From: Ustilaginoidea virens
Taxonomy: Eukaryota; Ascomycota; Sordariomycetes; Hypocreales; Clavicipitaceae
DNA length: 64,000 nt
Assembly (NCBI RefSeq): GCF_000687475.1
Contig: NC_057316.1
Span: 6,634,001-6,698,000 of the forward strand
Direction: 5' to 3'
The position numbers and the translations under genes were made by a program. Each line of letters opens with the position of its first letter. The first letter of the stretch is position 1. Under the pieces are notes generated by a model. It saw nothing but the letters and a program-made list of their open reading frames with translations. It was not told where the DNA came from and made no database searches. Shown piece by piece: positions 11,801-23,670 of this stretch.

Positions 11801-14501
11801 ATGGCGCTCCCAACTCCTGCAGAGGGACATGATGAGCGTCATGACACCGCCGGTATGTTCACCATGCCCCGACTGTTCCCGGACTGGTTGCCCACCGCTC
11901 TGCCTGTTTTTCTTTCTATTCTTTTTCTTTTTCTTTTTCGGAGCTCGTTGAACTTTTCCCTACAACAGTCAGTCGCAGCGCCGCAGTTTCTGTCATTCCG
12001 CGTCGTTTGGATTCTGTTGGTGCGCTGCCTGGACGGAAGTTGACTAATCGTATATGGCTGTGTTCGCGCAAACTACAGACTCTTCACATTTCCATGTAGA
12101 CATGGCCCGCGGCAGCTCGAAGCCTGAAGAGGAAGCCCCGGCAGTCCGGTTTGCCTCGACCACAGAGGAAATCTCGCCTTTGTTCTCGGGTGCCGAGAAG
12201 CAGCATGGAGGCGACCACACCGTTTCAGAGGTCGCTGCTGAGCAGCTAAAAGCATTTACCAAATGTCTCCACGGCCGGCCTCTGCAAGAGAGGCGCATGA
12301 ACACGTTTCAGTTTGAGGCATTCTCTCTCCCGCCATCCAGAGTGAGTTCAGCATGGCAACAAAAGAGGCGACGGCGACTCGCTTGCGTTACACAAAACTA
12401 ACCGTTGTGCCAACCAAAGGTTCCATCTCGGGAAGATCAGTCCGGAGAATCGACTCGACTTCCCACGCCCAATTCCTCTGGTTTCGACTCACCACACGGC
12501 AGTCCCAGACTATCGGCACTGGCCTCCCCTCCACTTACACCCGCTGGATCAGGCCCTCTGGCCGAAAAGAAAATCTCGAGGGGAACCGAAGACAAAGCCC
12601 CGAGCTCCCACGACCCCCACATCATTACACCGCAGGCCTCGTCTACTCACGACAAGTCACCCGCCCTTGGGGAGAGACAAGCCCTCCCTCACCGACCGGC
12701 GTCCTCGGACCATGTTGCGAGGCGGTCTTCCTCTGTCGAGGATCACAAGTCTCACAGGAGGGGAATGTTTGGTATTGGATCGGGCTCGGTCCCTGGCTCC
12801 AGGGACTGCAGTCCTTCGCGAAGCTCAGCATCAAACTACTACTCAAAGCCGGCGACCCCCGGTGGTGACGCCAACGATCCCTACGCCAAAGGAAAGCGAC
12901 CGCCGCCGCAGCAACATCCCACGAGGCATTCAATCGACCCTCGCTTTGTGTTTTCCCGGAAAAAGAAGCACGGATCGCCAGGCAACTCCAGAACGAGCGT
13001 GAGTGAAAAACGCGGGTCCGTTCTTTTTGGGAAATATGACGAGCATGTTGCGAGCGACGGAAGTTCCGGGCATGGCCCTCATGGCCATGGTTCCATGGCC
13101 GATCTGAAGCGCTTCTTCAGAATGCCGGGCCATCACCAGCATCATGGTCACCACCACAAGAAAAGAGATTCCTCGCCCGCCTCGGGAACCAGAACGCCTC
13201 CAACGTCCCGATCTACGACTCAGCAACTACCTTTCAGCGACGACCATGGCCTGTCATCCAAATATGGGAAACTCGGCAGATTCCTCGGTGCTGGAGCCGG
13301 TGGTTCGGTCAGGCTGATGCGACGAAAAGATGACAATACTGTCTTTGCTGTCAAGGAGTTTCGGGCTCGGCACAGTTATGAAACAGAACGGGATTATAAC
13401 AAAAAGGTCACCGCCGAGTTTTGCGTGGGCTCCACACTACATCACGGCAATATCATTGAAACTCTAGACATTCTCCATGAAAAGGGACGCTGGTACGAGG
13501 TGATGGAATACGCACCATTCGACCTGTTCGCCATTGTCATGACTGGCAGGATGACGCGAGAGGAGGTCCGCTGCTGCTTTTTGCAGATCTTGAACGGCGT
13601 GACGTATCTGCACAGCGTTGGGCTGGCACACCGGGATATGAAGCTGGATAACGTTGTTGTGAGCGACAAGGGAATCATGAAAATCATCGACTTTGGCAGT
13701 GCCCATGTCTTCAAGTATCCCTTTGAGAACGACAGCGTCCCCGCAAAAGGTGAGTATTGAAAGCGTCTCTGCTTCCCCCCCTCATGCTGTCCAAATCATC
13801 AGCCGGCTAACGGGGGCATGCCAGGGATCGTTGGCTCCGACCCATACCTGGCACCGGAGGTCTATGACTCGAGGGAGTACGACGCAGCTGCGGTGGACAT
13901 CTGGTCCTTGGCCATCATCTTCTGCTGCATGACGCTCAGACGCTTCCCGTGGAAGATTCCGAAAATGACGGACAATTCTTTCAAGCTCTTTGCCTCGGAT
14001 CCTACCCCTGGACATGACCCGACGAAGCTCATCTCGCAGTCGAGGTCAACCAGCCAGTCGTCGAGCACCGTGGGGCGAGAGCTTGGTCCCGAGGATGAGG
14101 TCAAGGAAAAGGAAAAGGGCCATCACCGCCACCATTCCCACAAAGCAAACCACCATCATGGCCATGATGGCAAAGATGGCCCAGACGCTGTTCCAGGGGC
14201 AGAGTCACAGTCTCAAAACCATGATGGTACCGGAGAGCGCAAAGAAGTAATCCGCGGCCCGTGGAGAATACTTCGATTACTCCCGCGAGAAAGCCGTCAC
14301 ATTATCCATCGCATGCTTGACCTGAATCCGAGGACGCGTGCAAAGATGGATGAAATCCTGGACCAGGATTGGGTAGCCGACACGGTTATCTGCCAGCAGC
14401 TCGAGAATGGCGAGGTTGTTCCAGCGGACGACCACACTCACGTACTCGAGCCGCCTGCTTCCCAGCAGCAGCAGCAGTCGACCAGATCCACCAAGCCATA
14501 A
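11801..14501 (+). CDS. HAL4: HAL4/SAT4-like serine/threonine protein kinase, four exons
   Basis: Exons 11801-11852, 12079-12341, 12420-13749 and 13825-14501 join in frame to 773 residues. Residues ~100-390 are low-complexity, Ser/Pro-rich and probably disordered, with a His-rich stretch beside the fungal HAL-family motif MADLKRFFR. The kinase domain starts at ~385: glycine loop [15 protein letters not shown] lysine, HRDMKLDN catalytic loop, DFGSAH, and [11 protein letters not shown] before subdomain VIII. A second His-rich insert ([18 protein letters not shown]) lies in the C-lobe, and the C-terminus ends in a poly-Gln stretch. Fungal-specific Hal4/Hal5/Npr1-type kinases stabilise plasma-membrane nutrient and potassium transporters. 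The assignment to HAL4 within that group is by resemblance. Exon 1 and its start are the least certain part. Confidence 0.9.
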
Positions 14502-15549
14502 TCCCCGGGCATATTCCAGGGCGTAAATTAGGGAAGGAGAAGAATGGTTACAGTTTTTCCGTTTTCAGGTTTTCTTCTTTTTTCTGTTTTTTTTTTTTTC
14601 AAATTTTCCCCCCCATATTATGTACCTGCTCGTATCTACTTTGTTATTTGTATGTGTGATCTGCGAATACCCGTGTAGGGACACTTTGGATCGAGGGGCG
14701 TTGTTTTGGATTCCTGATCCTTATTCGGAGACGGGAGCTGTGTGTCTAATAAGGTGGTCATGGTCATGTATGGGCTTGCATGCAAGGATTGGGAATCGAC
14801 GAGATTGGGCGCATAAGGATGAAGAAGCTAGTCTGACGGTGGTGTTGCATAGCCGCCATACTAATCATGTGTACAAACAAGGTATGCCTCGGGGCATGTG
14901 GTCGAGTCGACAGCGATGGATGAAGCGCGAATATATGTGAAACGCATGGTGCGCGCGCGGGACCAGATGCGAAAGTAGAGCAAGCGTTGAAGCAATGCCT
15001 AGATCTTGACCCTTTGTTTTGGCGCCGGTTCGATTGTTGAACGGAGAAGACTCGGGTCGGTCGAGTAACCTTGTGATGTGCGCGACGCTACAAAACGCTG
15101 TTTATCCAGCTGTTGACCACTATCCCCCCTTCCCCCCCCCGCGGCAGCAATCTCTCTTATCTTGTATTTCACCTCGAGCGCGGGAGGGTTTGTGATGTGC
15201 TTATGATGGTCATCTGAGAACTTCACAGCCATTACAGGGCAATTGCAATGCATGTCAACCCAGCCGCGGAACCCAAGGCAGGAGGCATACATGGATGCAG
15301 CCAACCACGCCGGATTAACAATTGATCCTGTCCCGGGCACGCAAAGGTATCCGTACACGCCAGCAGAACCAAGCCGGAAAAAATTGCTGACCTTCTCGAA
15401 GCTGTTGGAAGCAAGCTCCACCCAATTTCGCAACTCACCTATAAACCTCCCGACCTCCTTTCACCCGTCCGTCCGCCATTGTCAGTCATTACTCGTCCTG
15501 CCCGCAGACTCTGTGCAAGCTGCCGCAACCTGCTCCATCACTCATTACA
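14502..15549. other. Intergenic, 3' UTR of kinase and promoter of HSP10
   Basis: No supported gene. T-rich tracts follow the kinase stop (14570-14605). The last ~150 bp before 15550 are C/T-rich and CA-rich, as in a fungal promoter and leader. Confidence 0.5.
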
Positions 15550-16404
15550 ATGGTGAGTTTATCCTCGCCGCGCATGTAAAGCCCAGTTCAGGCCGTGCTT
15601 GCGTCTGCAGCCAGCCATATCGTGCGCACCCCTGACGGGCCATGGAGGACTGACAGCTCCCTTCCCCCACGGCACGCTCAACTGAACCCCTTGGCCCACG
15701 GGACGTGTGTCCTCGTTGCTGGGCCAGAGGACGAAGCCAACGACGCTCCGGGGGAAAGGGACCCATCGCGGGCTACAGCGTGCTAACTCGGGTGCAAACT
15801 GCCAGGCCACCTCGATCCGCTCGATCCGATCGCTTGCCCCTCTGCTGGACCGGGTGCTCGTCCAGCGCATCAAGGCCGAGACCAAGACGGCCGGCGGCAT
15901 TTTCCTCCCCGAGTCGAGCGTCGAGAAGCTGAACGAGGGCAAGGTCCTGGCCGTCGGGCCGGGCGCGCTGGACAAGAAGGGCAACCGTCTGCCCATGGGA
16001 GTGGCTGTCGGCGACCGCGTCTTGATCCCCTCGGTAAGTGTGGCCTAGATCCGACCAATTCCGTGTCTTTCGGAAACCAGGAGTCTGAGGGGCAAGGGGG
16101 GGGGGAGGACAAATTGGAGAGAAGACGGCAGACGGCCTGCCGGCGTGGGCCGCATGGTACCGAGTGCTGCTGCTGCTGTGTCTACGACGCAGCCTGCCCT
16201 ACCCTGTAGATGGGCCGCTTTGACTAACCGTGCTCGAACAGTTTGGCGGCTCGCCTGTCAAGGCCGGCGAGGAGGAGTATCAGCTGTTCCGCGAAAGCGA
16301 GTAAGTCATGCCTACGGAACCACGACCGAGGATCCCAGATCCCAGAAGAACGGGGGTGCTGACGAATTCGTGCGCGCAGGATTCTCGCCAAGATCAACGA
16401 GTAA
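15550..16404 (+). CDS. HSP10: Mitochondrial 10 kDa chaperonin (Hsp10/GroES), four exons
   Basis: Coding exons 15550-15552, 15806-16033, 16242-16300 and 16380-16404 give 104 residues, the usual Hsp10 length. The protein opens MATSIRSIRSLAPLLDRVLV and continues with QRIKAETKTAGGIFLP, the GroES mobile-loop region, then VLAVGPG, VGDRVLIPSFGG and EEEYQLFRESEILAKINE. Hsp10 caps the Hsp60 chamber in the mitochondrial matrix. The first coding exon is only the start codon: ATG is followed directly by donor GTGAGT, and a 253 nt intron precedes the Ala codon. All junctions are canonical (GTGAGT..CCAG, GTAAGT..ACAG, GTAAGT..GCAG), and the frame closes exactly on TAA. Confidence 0.95.
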
Positions 16405-17417
16405 AACGACAGCTGCCGTGTCGCGACGCAACACGTGTAAATTGCAACCCTGTACCAAAAAAAAAAAAGATGTATGATACGGATGGAGGAGACTAGGTCA
16501 ACAGCGAGGCAGTGCATCATGCAGGATGGGAAAGCATAGCGATGGGGGTCCACGTCCGCAGGGGGAGGGGCAGATCTTGGAGAGGAATCTAGGTCTAGGT
16601 TTGCAGCTTAATCTCTACTCTTGGCCTCCATCACCGATCAGTCAGTCAGTCAGTCAGTGCACGTTTCATCATGTTACACGCGCCGGGCATTCGAACGGAG
16701 CGCCGCTGTTGAGTTCTGAGTTCTGTTGAGTTTGCCCCCGAGGCAAAAGGCGGCTTTTGACGACCAATGGTCGTTTTTGCGGAATGCATGCGGTGCTGCT
16801 GCGGGATGAAACAAACAACATACCTTTGGCGCTTACGGTTCCCGGGCGGCATGCCGAGACGTCAAGCGCTGGAAGAAGCGAGGAGCGGCACTGGATTGGA
16901 TGGGGATGGGAAGCGTGCAGCAGTTGGCTGCATGTGGTGAAACGGCAGCGCGTGGTGCGCCGGGTGGTGGTGGTGGTCGTGCGGAAGGCGGTGGGCGGTG
17001 GGCGGTGGGCGGCGCCTAATTGTTTGTTGGCTGTCGAGGTCACCAGGCCGCAGCGGACTCTGTGCTGTACGGACGGACATGGAGTCGTCCTGGTGCGCTT
17101 CTCTGCATTGACAGGTACATATCCAGTTACAGTGCTCAGTACCTAACCTGGGCAGATGGTCACATACGTCTCATCATCCCATCAACCAACCAAACCATAG
17201 TTACTGCGCCGTATATACCGCGGCTATTCCGTCTCGGACAGCCTAGCCTAGACTGGCTGCGCATCGGCCATGGAGCAGGGCAGCACGGAATATATGAAGC
17301 CGCCTCGTCTGGCATTTCGGATGGGCTCCCAGTTCTCCCTTTACCCCCCCAGTCTATAACAGAATCCCCGGTTGAGCTGCAGCACTCGGTTTCACAAGAC
17401 ACTAGTAGCCGTTCACA
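16405..17417. promoter_or_regulatory. Intergenic with TATA-containing promoter of the AA9 gene
   Basis: No gene seen. A (CAGT)n run lies at about 16636-16658. A consensus TATA box (TATATA at 17212-17217) lies ~200 bp before the AA9 start codon, and the stretch after it is C/T- and A/C-rich. Strong TATA boxes suit a highly inducible secreted-enzyme gene; this is inference. Confidence 0.55.
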
Positions 17418-18678
17418 ATGAAGCTTGGTTTCCTTGGCCTTGCCCTTGCCCTTTCGGCCAGCGCACATACGCTCTTCACGACCCTGTTTATCAACGGCGA
17501 GAACCAAGGGGACGGGACTTGCGTGCGGATGCCGCGCGATGGGGCCACGGCCAACGGTCCGGTGCACCCCATTACTGGAAACGACATGGCCTGCGGTGAG
17601 TAGACGCCATGACCCGTCGGCGGCGTTGGAGGTTGGGGGACCACGGATCGACACATTTGGCCCCCCCCCCCCCCCCCCCCCCCCAAACAAAAAAAAAAGA
17701 CTCATCTTTCTCATGCCGTGCGTTTGTCAAGGCCGCGATGGGGCCAAGGCCGTCGCATTCACGTGCCCGACGCCGCACCGGGCAACCCTGACGTTTGAGT
17801 TCCGCATGCATCCCGACGGGCGGGAGCCGGGGCCCATCGCCGCCAGCCACAAGGGGCCATGCGCCGTCTACTTGAAGAGGGTCGACGACATGTACGCAGC
17901 AGACGACGTGGCCGCCGGCCCGGGCTGGTTCAAGATCTGGCAGGACGGGTACAGCAACGAGACGGGGAAATGGTGCGTCGACCGCCTGATAGAAAACCAC
18001 GGGTTCCTGTCCGTCCGGCTGCCCGCCGTCCCGACAGGGTACTACCTGGTGCGTCCGGAGATCCTGGCCCTGCACAATGCCGCGCGCGGCGACGCCGAGT
18101 TCTACACGGGATGCGCGCAGATCTACGTCGAGCAAGGGCCAGACGGGGCGCTCGAGGTCCCGCCCGGGAAGGACGCCCGCATACCGGGACACGTGTCGCC
18201 GGACGACGGCGGCGTCAGGTTCGACGTGCACGCCAGACCGCTGCCCGCGTACGTCGTCCCGGGCCCCGGCGTCTTCGCCCCCAAGGGGCAGGGGCAGGGG
18301 CAGGGGGCGCCGACGAGGCGGGCCAAGCAGACGGCGGGCAAGCGGCCCGGCGACTGCGTGCTCAAGAACGCAAACTGGTGCGCCAGGCCGGTGCCGGGCT
18401 TTTCCGACGCCAGGGGATGCTGGACGTCTGCGCAGAACTGCTACGACCAAGGAGAGCGGTGCTGGAGGACGGCGCCTCCCAGCGGCAACGTGAACTGCAA
18501 GACGTGGCAGGACTATTGCGGCTCGCTGGAGGCGACGTGCACGTCGGCAGCGGCGAGCGGACCGCCCCAGTTCCGGGGGGGAGAAGAGACGGCGGCGTTG
18601 CCTGAAAAGGCGGCCAAGCCTTGGAACGACGTATTTTCAAGAAGCCCGAGGATACGGCGTCCCTCAAGCGAGGCGTAA
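17418..18678 (+). CDS. Secreted AA9 lytic polysaccharide monooxygenase with Cys-rich C-terminal extension
   Basis: Exons 17418-17595 and 17732-18678; donor GTGAGT, acceptor TCAAG; 374 residues. A 16-residue signal peptide (MKLGFLGLALALSASA) is followed by His17, which becomes the N-terminal copper-binding histidine. The second copper His is His99 in AASHKGPCAVYLKRV. Other AA9 marks are GPGWFKIWQDGY, the TGYYLVRPEILALHNAA block and GDAEFYTGCAQIYVE. After a low-complexity linker (~residues 255-290) comes a Cys-rich module with GDCVLKNANWC, GCWTSAQNCYDQGERCW and NCKTWQDYC. It resembles the X278-type C-terminal region found on some fungal AA9 enzymes and is not a CBM1. AA9 enzymes oxidatively cleave cellulose or other beta-glucans outside the cell. 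The intron carries a C24 run. Confidence 0.93.
17661..17684 (+). repeat. C24 homopolymer inside an intron
   Basis: A run of 24 C followed by an A-rich tract, both within the single AA9 intron. Confidence 0.9.
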
Positions 18679-19837
18679 CCGTTGGGCGTATTGAGTACAT
18701 ATGTATATTCGCTGCTCGGTGTCAGATGTCGGCAGAACGTTTTACGGAGACGCTAAGCAGAGTAAGTTTGATGCACCACGTGACTTGTCTTTCAAGATGA
18801 GTCACCAAGTGGCCACATTTCCCAAAGCCGAAAATGAAGCCAGGAATAAGACCTTGGGGAAGCTGAGTTGAGAAAAAAGAAGAAAAAGAAAAAGGAAAAA
18901 AAGAAATACTGCACTTGCTCACATTTCTGCTGGCACATCCTCCAGGGCCCATCTCGTTTCTCCCCGGATTGCTGGGGCCTGTTGCCACTGCTCAGAGACA
19001 GACCCCGGTCGGTCTGCTTGTGGTGCCTGGTGGCATCACCATGGGCTAAACATAAACAATCAATTGATCGATGCGTATGTTATGTGTGGGCGACCTGCAC
19101 CATGTCTCAGCTTGAAGGTTGACGTAGTTTACAGTTTGCCAAAACGCAAAGGGGCATTTTACATCTTGCTCAAATCAGTCCACTTACCTAGGACTCGGGA
19201 AGTAATTGATCTGTAGCATGAGATGAGATGATGAGATTGCATTGGTACCAGACGTGTCACTGCCTATCAGCTTGTCAACTGGCTGCCCACTTCAGGGCGC
19301 AATAGACAATAGGCGCTCGACCTGCCATGTCTGGTGCATTGGTGATCAAACCACACTGCGTTCAAAGGTTTGCATGTGCTGATGTACAGTAATAGAGTCT
19401 GGTCAGCCAGCGGTACGTGATCGCTGGACTTGGGGGGCGAACCAGGCAAGAGACTTATCATTGCGGATATCCAAGTCTGCACCATCAAGTTAAGCTGTAA
19501 CCTACCTGCTGTGCCTCGACTGCATGTGCCGCTAGGCCTCCACCTAGGAACAAGTCACCGCTACCAAGTGCCAAGTACCAATATACCTAACTTGCAGCAA
19601 ACCCGCTCCTCGAGTCCGTCCAAACCATCGCCGCCGCCAAACATCGTTGTCTCGAAGTGGCCCCTTCAAACCTCCCCCCCCTTTCTTCCCGCAGTTGCAG
19701 CCGTCTATTCCATTTTCAACCCGTTTGGTCTTTCCCGCGACTCCCCCGCGGACTGACGCCATCTACCGTCTTCCACCACTTCCGAACCATCTCACTGACG
19801 CCTCACTGACGCCTCACCGCTCGTCCATCTGTTCACC
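18679..19837. other. Intergenic AA9 to SEC4
   Basis: No gene seen. A purine-rich AAAAGAAG tract lies at about 18870-18906. The last ~200 bp before 19838 are strongly C/T-rich, with a tandem CTCACTGACGC duplication at about 19790-19815, consistent with promoter and leader. Confidence 0.5.
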
Positions 19838-20942
<1,105 letters not shown>

Positions 20943-21786
20943 TCACCTACCGACGACAACGCTCTCTGCAAAGAGAGAAAAGATTCTTTCCAGCGCATGA
21001 AACGTTGCAGGCTTTTTGACCTACGGCAGCCTGCTTAGACTCACCAACGTTCGACAAGAGAGTCAAAACGGACGACCCCTGTATATGGCAGAATGACTTG
21101 AAAGTCGGTGCCTTTCGACAAGATGCCAACGACACGCTCAACGTTTATCCCCTTTTCCCTGTTTCCCATATTTTCTCGTTTTGCTCGAGGGCATGGGGCC
21201 CTCCATTGACGATTTCTTACTCTGCGCCATGCCTTTGTTCATCGAATACGCCCGTTTTAGAAGAGTAATTGTGGTCTGGAGTTCTTTTGGTATTTTTGAT
21301 CCGGGTTGTAAGACAGCCTCTTATGCACTTGACCCATCACGTCGTTTGCCCATTTGGTTTCATGGGAGGTCGCTTGGCAGGGGAAAGCTTGACACTCGTG
21401 TCAAATAGCCACGGCAGGCGATAAACTACGGTTTTTGTCTTTTTGCACAAGCATTCTGTGATGAAGCGAAAACGTCGTGCCCCCTCAGCTCCCATTGTCC
21501 TTGTACCTTGTTTTGTTTTCACTTTTTTATTTTATTTTATATTATTTTTTTTTAAAGAAAGTCCTTTTCGCTCCGAGAGGGAGCGAGAACTGAAAGCCCA
21601 TCATGGGCGGGGAATAATGCCATGAAAACGCAACAGCAGAGGAGAGAAGAGGCAAGGAAAAGGAAATCGAGAGACAATACACACAAAGGTTACAGCAGAC
21701 GAGACAAAGGAATGGGAGGAGATACCGGGTTTTTTCTTCCCCTTTTTCTTTTTCTTTTTTTCCCCTCTAGTGAATAGTATGGGCGG
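20943..21786. other. Intergenic, convergent 3' ends of SEC4 and the next gene
   Basis: No gene seen. T-rich stretches at 21520-21560 and 21730-21770 are consistent with 3' processing regions. Confidence 0.5.
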
Positions 21787-22972
21787 TCACCAGTTTATTA
21801 TCGACGCATGAACTATACATGGCGTGGTCTTTGCATGCTCCGACACAGCCGTGAGGGTTCTTTGATTCCAGTGTCTGTGAAAGCGGCGAGCCTCGTTCTC
21901 GTTTGCACAGACGACCACGAAACGGCCCTTTACCTTGTCCGGGGCATCGTTCATGGTGCTCGTGGACTCGCTCGGCCCTGACTGCGACGCATCATGCTCG
22001 GTGCTCCCGCGGTCGTCAGGCTCGCCGTCAGCTCCAGCCGCCGCCGGCCCCGGCTGTTGTCTCCGCTGCTTCAACGCCTGGGGCGGGCTCACCCTCCACG
22101 CACACCCTCGAGATACGCCGTGGTCCTGGACGTGCTTCCCAAACTCGAGCGCCGTCACGGTGGGCGGATACACCTGCACCAGCACCGCGGGCGGCTTCTC
22201 CCCGTAGCCGACCTGGTCGACAATCTCCTGGAGATGCTTGAGCCATTTCCCCGTGGGGGGCATGCGCTTCCTCTCAATGTGCACCGTCTCCTGGGACCCG
22301 GACGTGACGGCGTATCCTTCCAGCTCGGTTTCAGGGTCGCTGCCCGCCAGAGACCGCAGGTGCGCGGGCACCGCCCCCTCCCACAGGCCATTGACGGAGC
22401 GGAGCTTGCGTCGCGCGAGCGAGTGCAGGCGCAGCAGGCGGTCGCGGTAGGACGCGGCAGCCGCGGCGGAGGAGAAGGAGATGTGGTAGCGACCGAGGGG
22501 TTCGAGAGTGACGGGGTTGCGCTGCTGCTGGACTGGAGGGCCACCCCCGCGAGGCCTGAGCGTCAATTTCCACACAAACGAGCAAGCCAGCCGAAGGAAG
22601 AGGGGGGAGCCAGTTACCCTTGCGTATGACGCTCTTCCAGCTCGACAGGTCGCTGGGAGAGAGGCGGTAGAAGTCGCTGGGGTTGAGGCTGGGGCTCAGC
22701 GCCTGCAGGATGAGCACGATGCGCGGGTCAGGCGAGGCGGCGAGGTCGTCGTGCAGAGGGGGTGGTTGCGCGGGCGCAGGGCGCGGGCGGCTTGGGAGCT
22801 GCTGTTGATGGGGATGAGGACGCGAGCGGGCTGGGCGGCGTCGCTTCCTGAGCAGCGGCCATGTCGGGCCGTGCGACTGCGCGGCGGCGGGGGATGTCGA
22901 CGTCGACGTCGACAGGAGGCGGGGGCGCGCGAGCGCAGCGGCGCGGGGGAGGCACCGCGGGGGAAGCAGCAT
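21787..22972 (-). CDS. Conserved-looking, probably mitochondrial protein of unknown function, two exons
   Basis: Minus-strand exons 22972-22618 and 22532-21787; donor GTAACT, acceptor TCCAG; 366 residues. The first ~75 residues are rich in Arg, Pro, Ala and Ser with no acids, fitting a mitochondrial presequence plus a disordered spacer. The segment DPRIVLILQALSPSLNPSDF with FYRLSPSDLSSWKSVIRK looks like a folded N-terminal part. Two stretches, LEPLGRYHISFSSAAAAASY and KGRFVVVCANENEARRFHRH, resemble strands and helices of RRM-type folds by eye. I do not recognise a named family. A mitochondrial RNA-binding role is possible but unproven. The start was chosen for the presequence; the frame is open further upstream. 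Confidence 0.7.
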
Positions 22973-23670
22973 TGAGCTGGGACGAAGCTTGAGCTTTGTC
23001 GCGAAGTCGGCAGTTTGGAGGTTTGGAGGTTTCCTGCTGATGTTTTGTCGACGGATGGTGAGCTTGTGGGTCGGTGGGGCTCCTGCACCCAATGGCGATG
23101 GACGAAGCAGGTCGGACCCATTGGCTTGGCGGGTCACGAAGACAGACTTGGGGGCAAGCGTGCATCCGAGATGGAAGAAAAGTACATGGACCAAGAAGGA
23201 AGCAAACTAAATTTTGAACCGAAATAAAACATCGAGCCGAGCCAAACAAAGGGAAAGAAGAAAAAAGGGGGCGAGGGAGAAGACGGCAGTGGCAGCGGCA
23301 GCGGCAGCGGCAGGGCGGTTCCATGCTCGGTGCAAAAGGCAAGGCAGGCAAGGCAGATGATGCCAAGACTCATCTCGACGTGGACCATGTCTTGACTTGA
23401 CGCTGGGTTGGGTTGGGTTTTTCGGTCCCAACAAGCGGGCTCCTTCAAACCACACCTCGTCGGCTGGAGTCTGCAATCACCAAGCCCCATCCATCGTTCA
23501 TGCCGGCATTTTCGCCCGCGCCGCTGGCGAAATAAGGACGACTTGCTTGATCTCGCCGAGCTGCCCCGGGATCAGCTGCATCGCGAGCTGCATCATCCGC
23601 CGCATCGTCAGCTGCACCCATCATCCGCACCATCGGCACCAGCAGCACCAGCAGCATCATCCGCACCATC
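22973..23670. promoter_or_regulatory. Divergent promoter region
   Basis: About 700 bp separate two divergent genes. It contains a (CAGCGG)n-like repeat at about 23286-23315. An ACCATCGGCACCAGCAGCACC-like CAC/CAG-rich leader (about 23600-23670) lies just before the AFG2-like start. No separate gene is supported. Confidence 0.5.

Noticed and set aside
15000..15433. 144-codon minus-strand frame downstream of the kinase
   Set aside because: No family resemblance, overlaps the HSP10 promoter region, and composition gives no coding signal.
11801..16404. Functional cluster of kinase and HSP10 genes
   Set aside because: Independent promoters and ~1 kb spacing; no evidence beyond adjacency.
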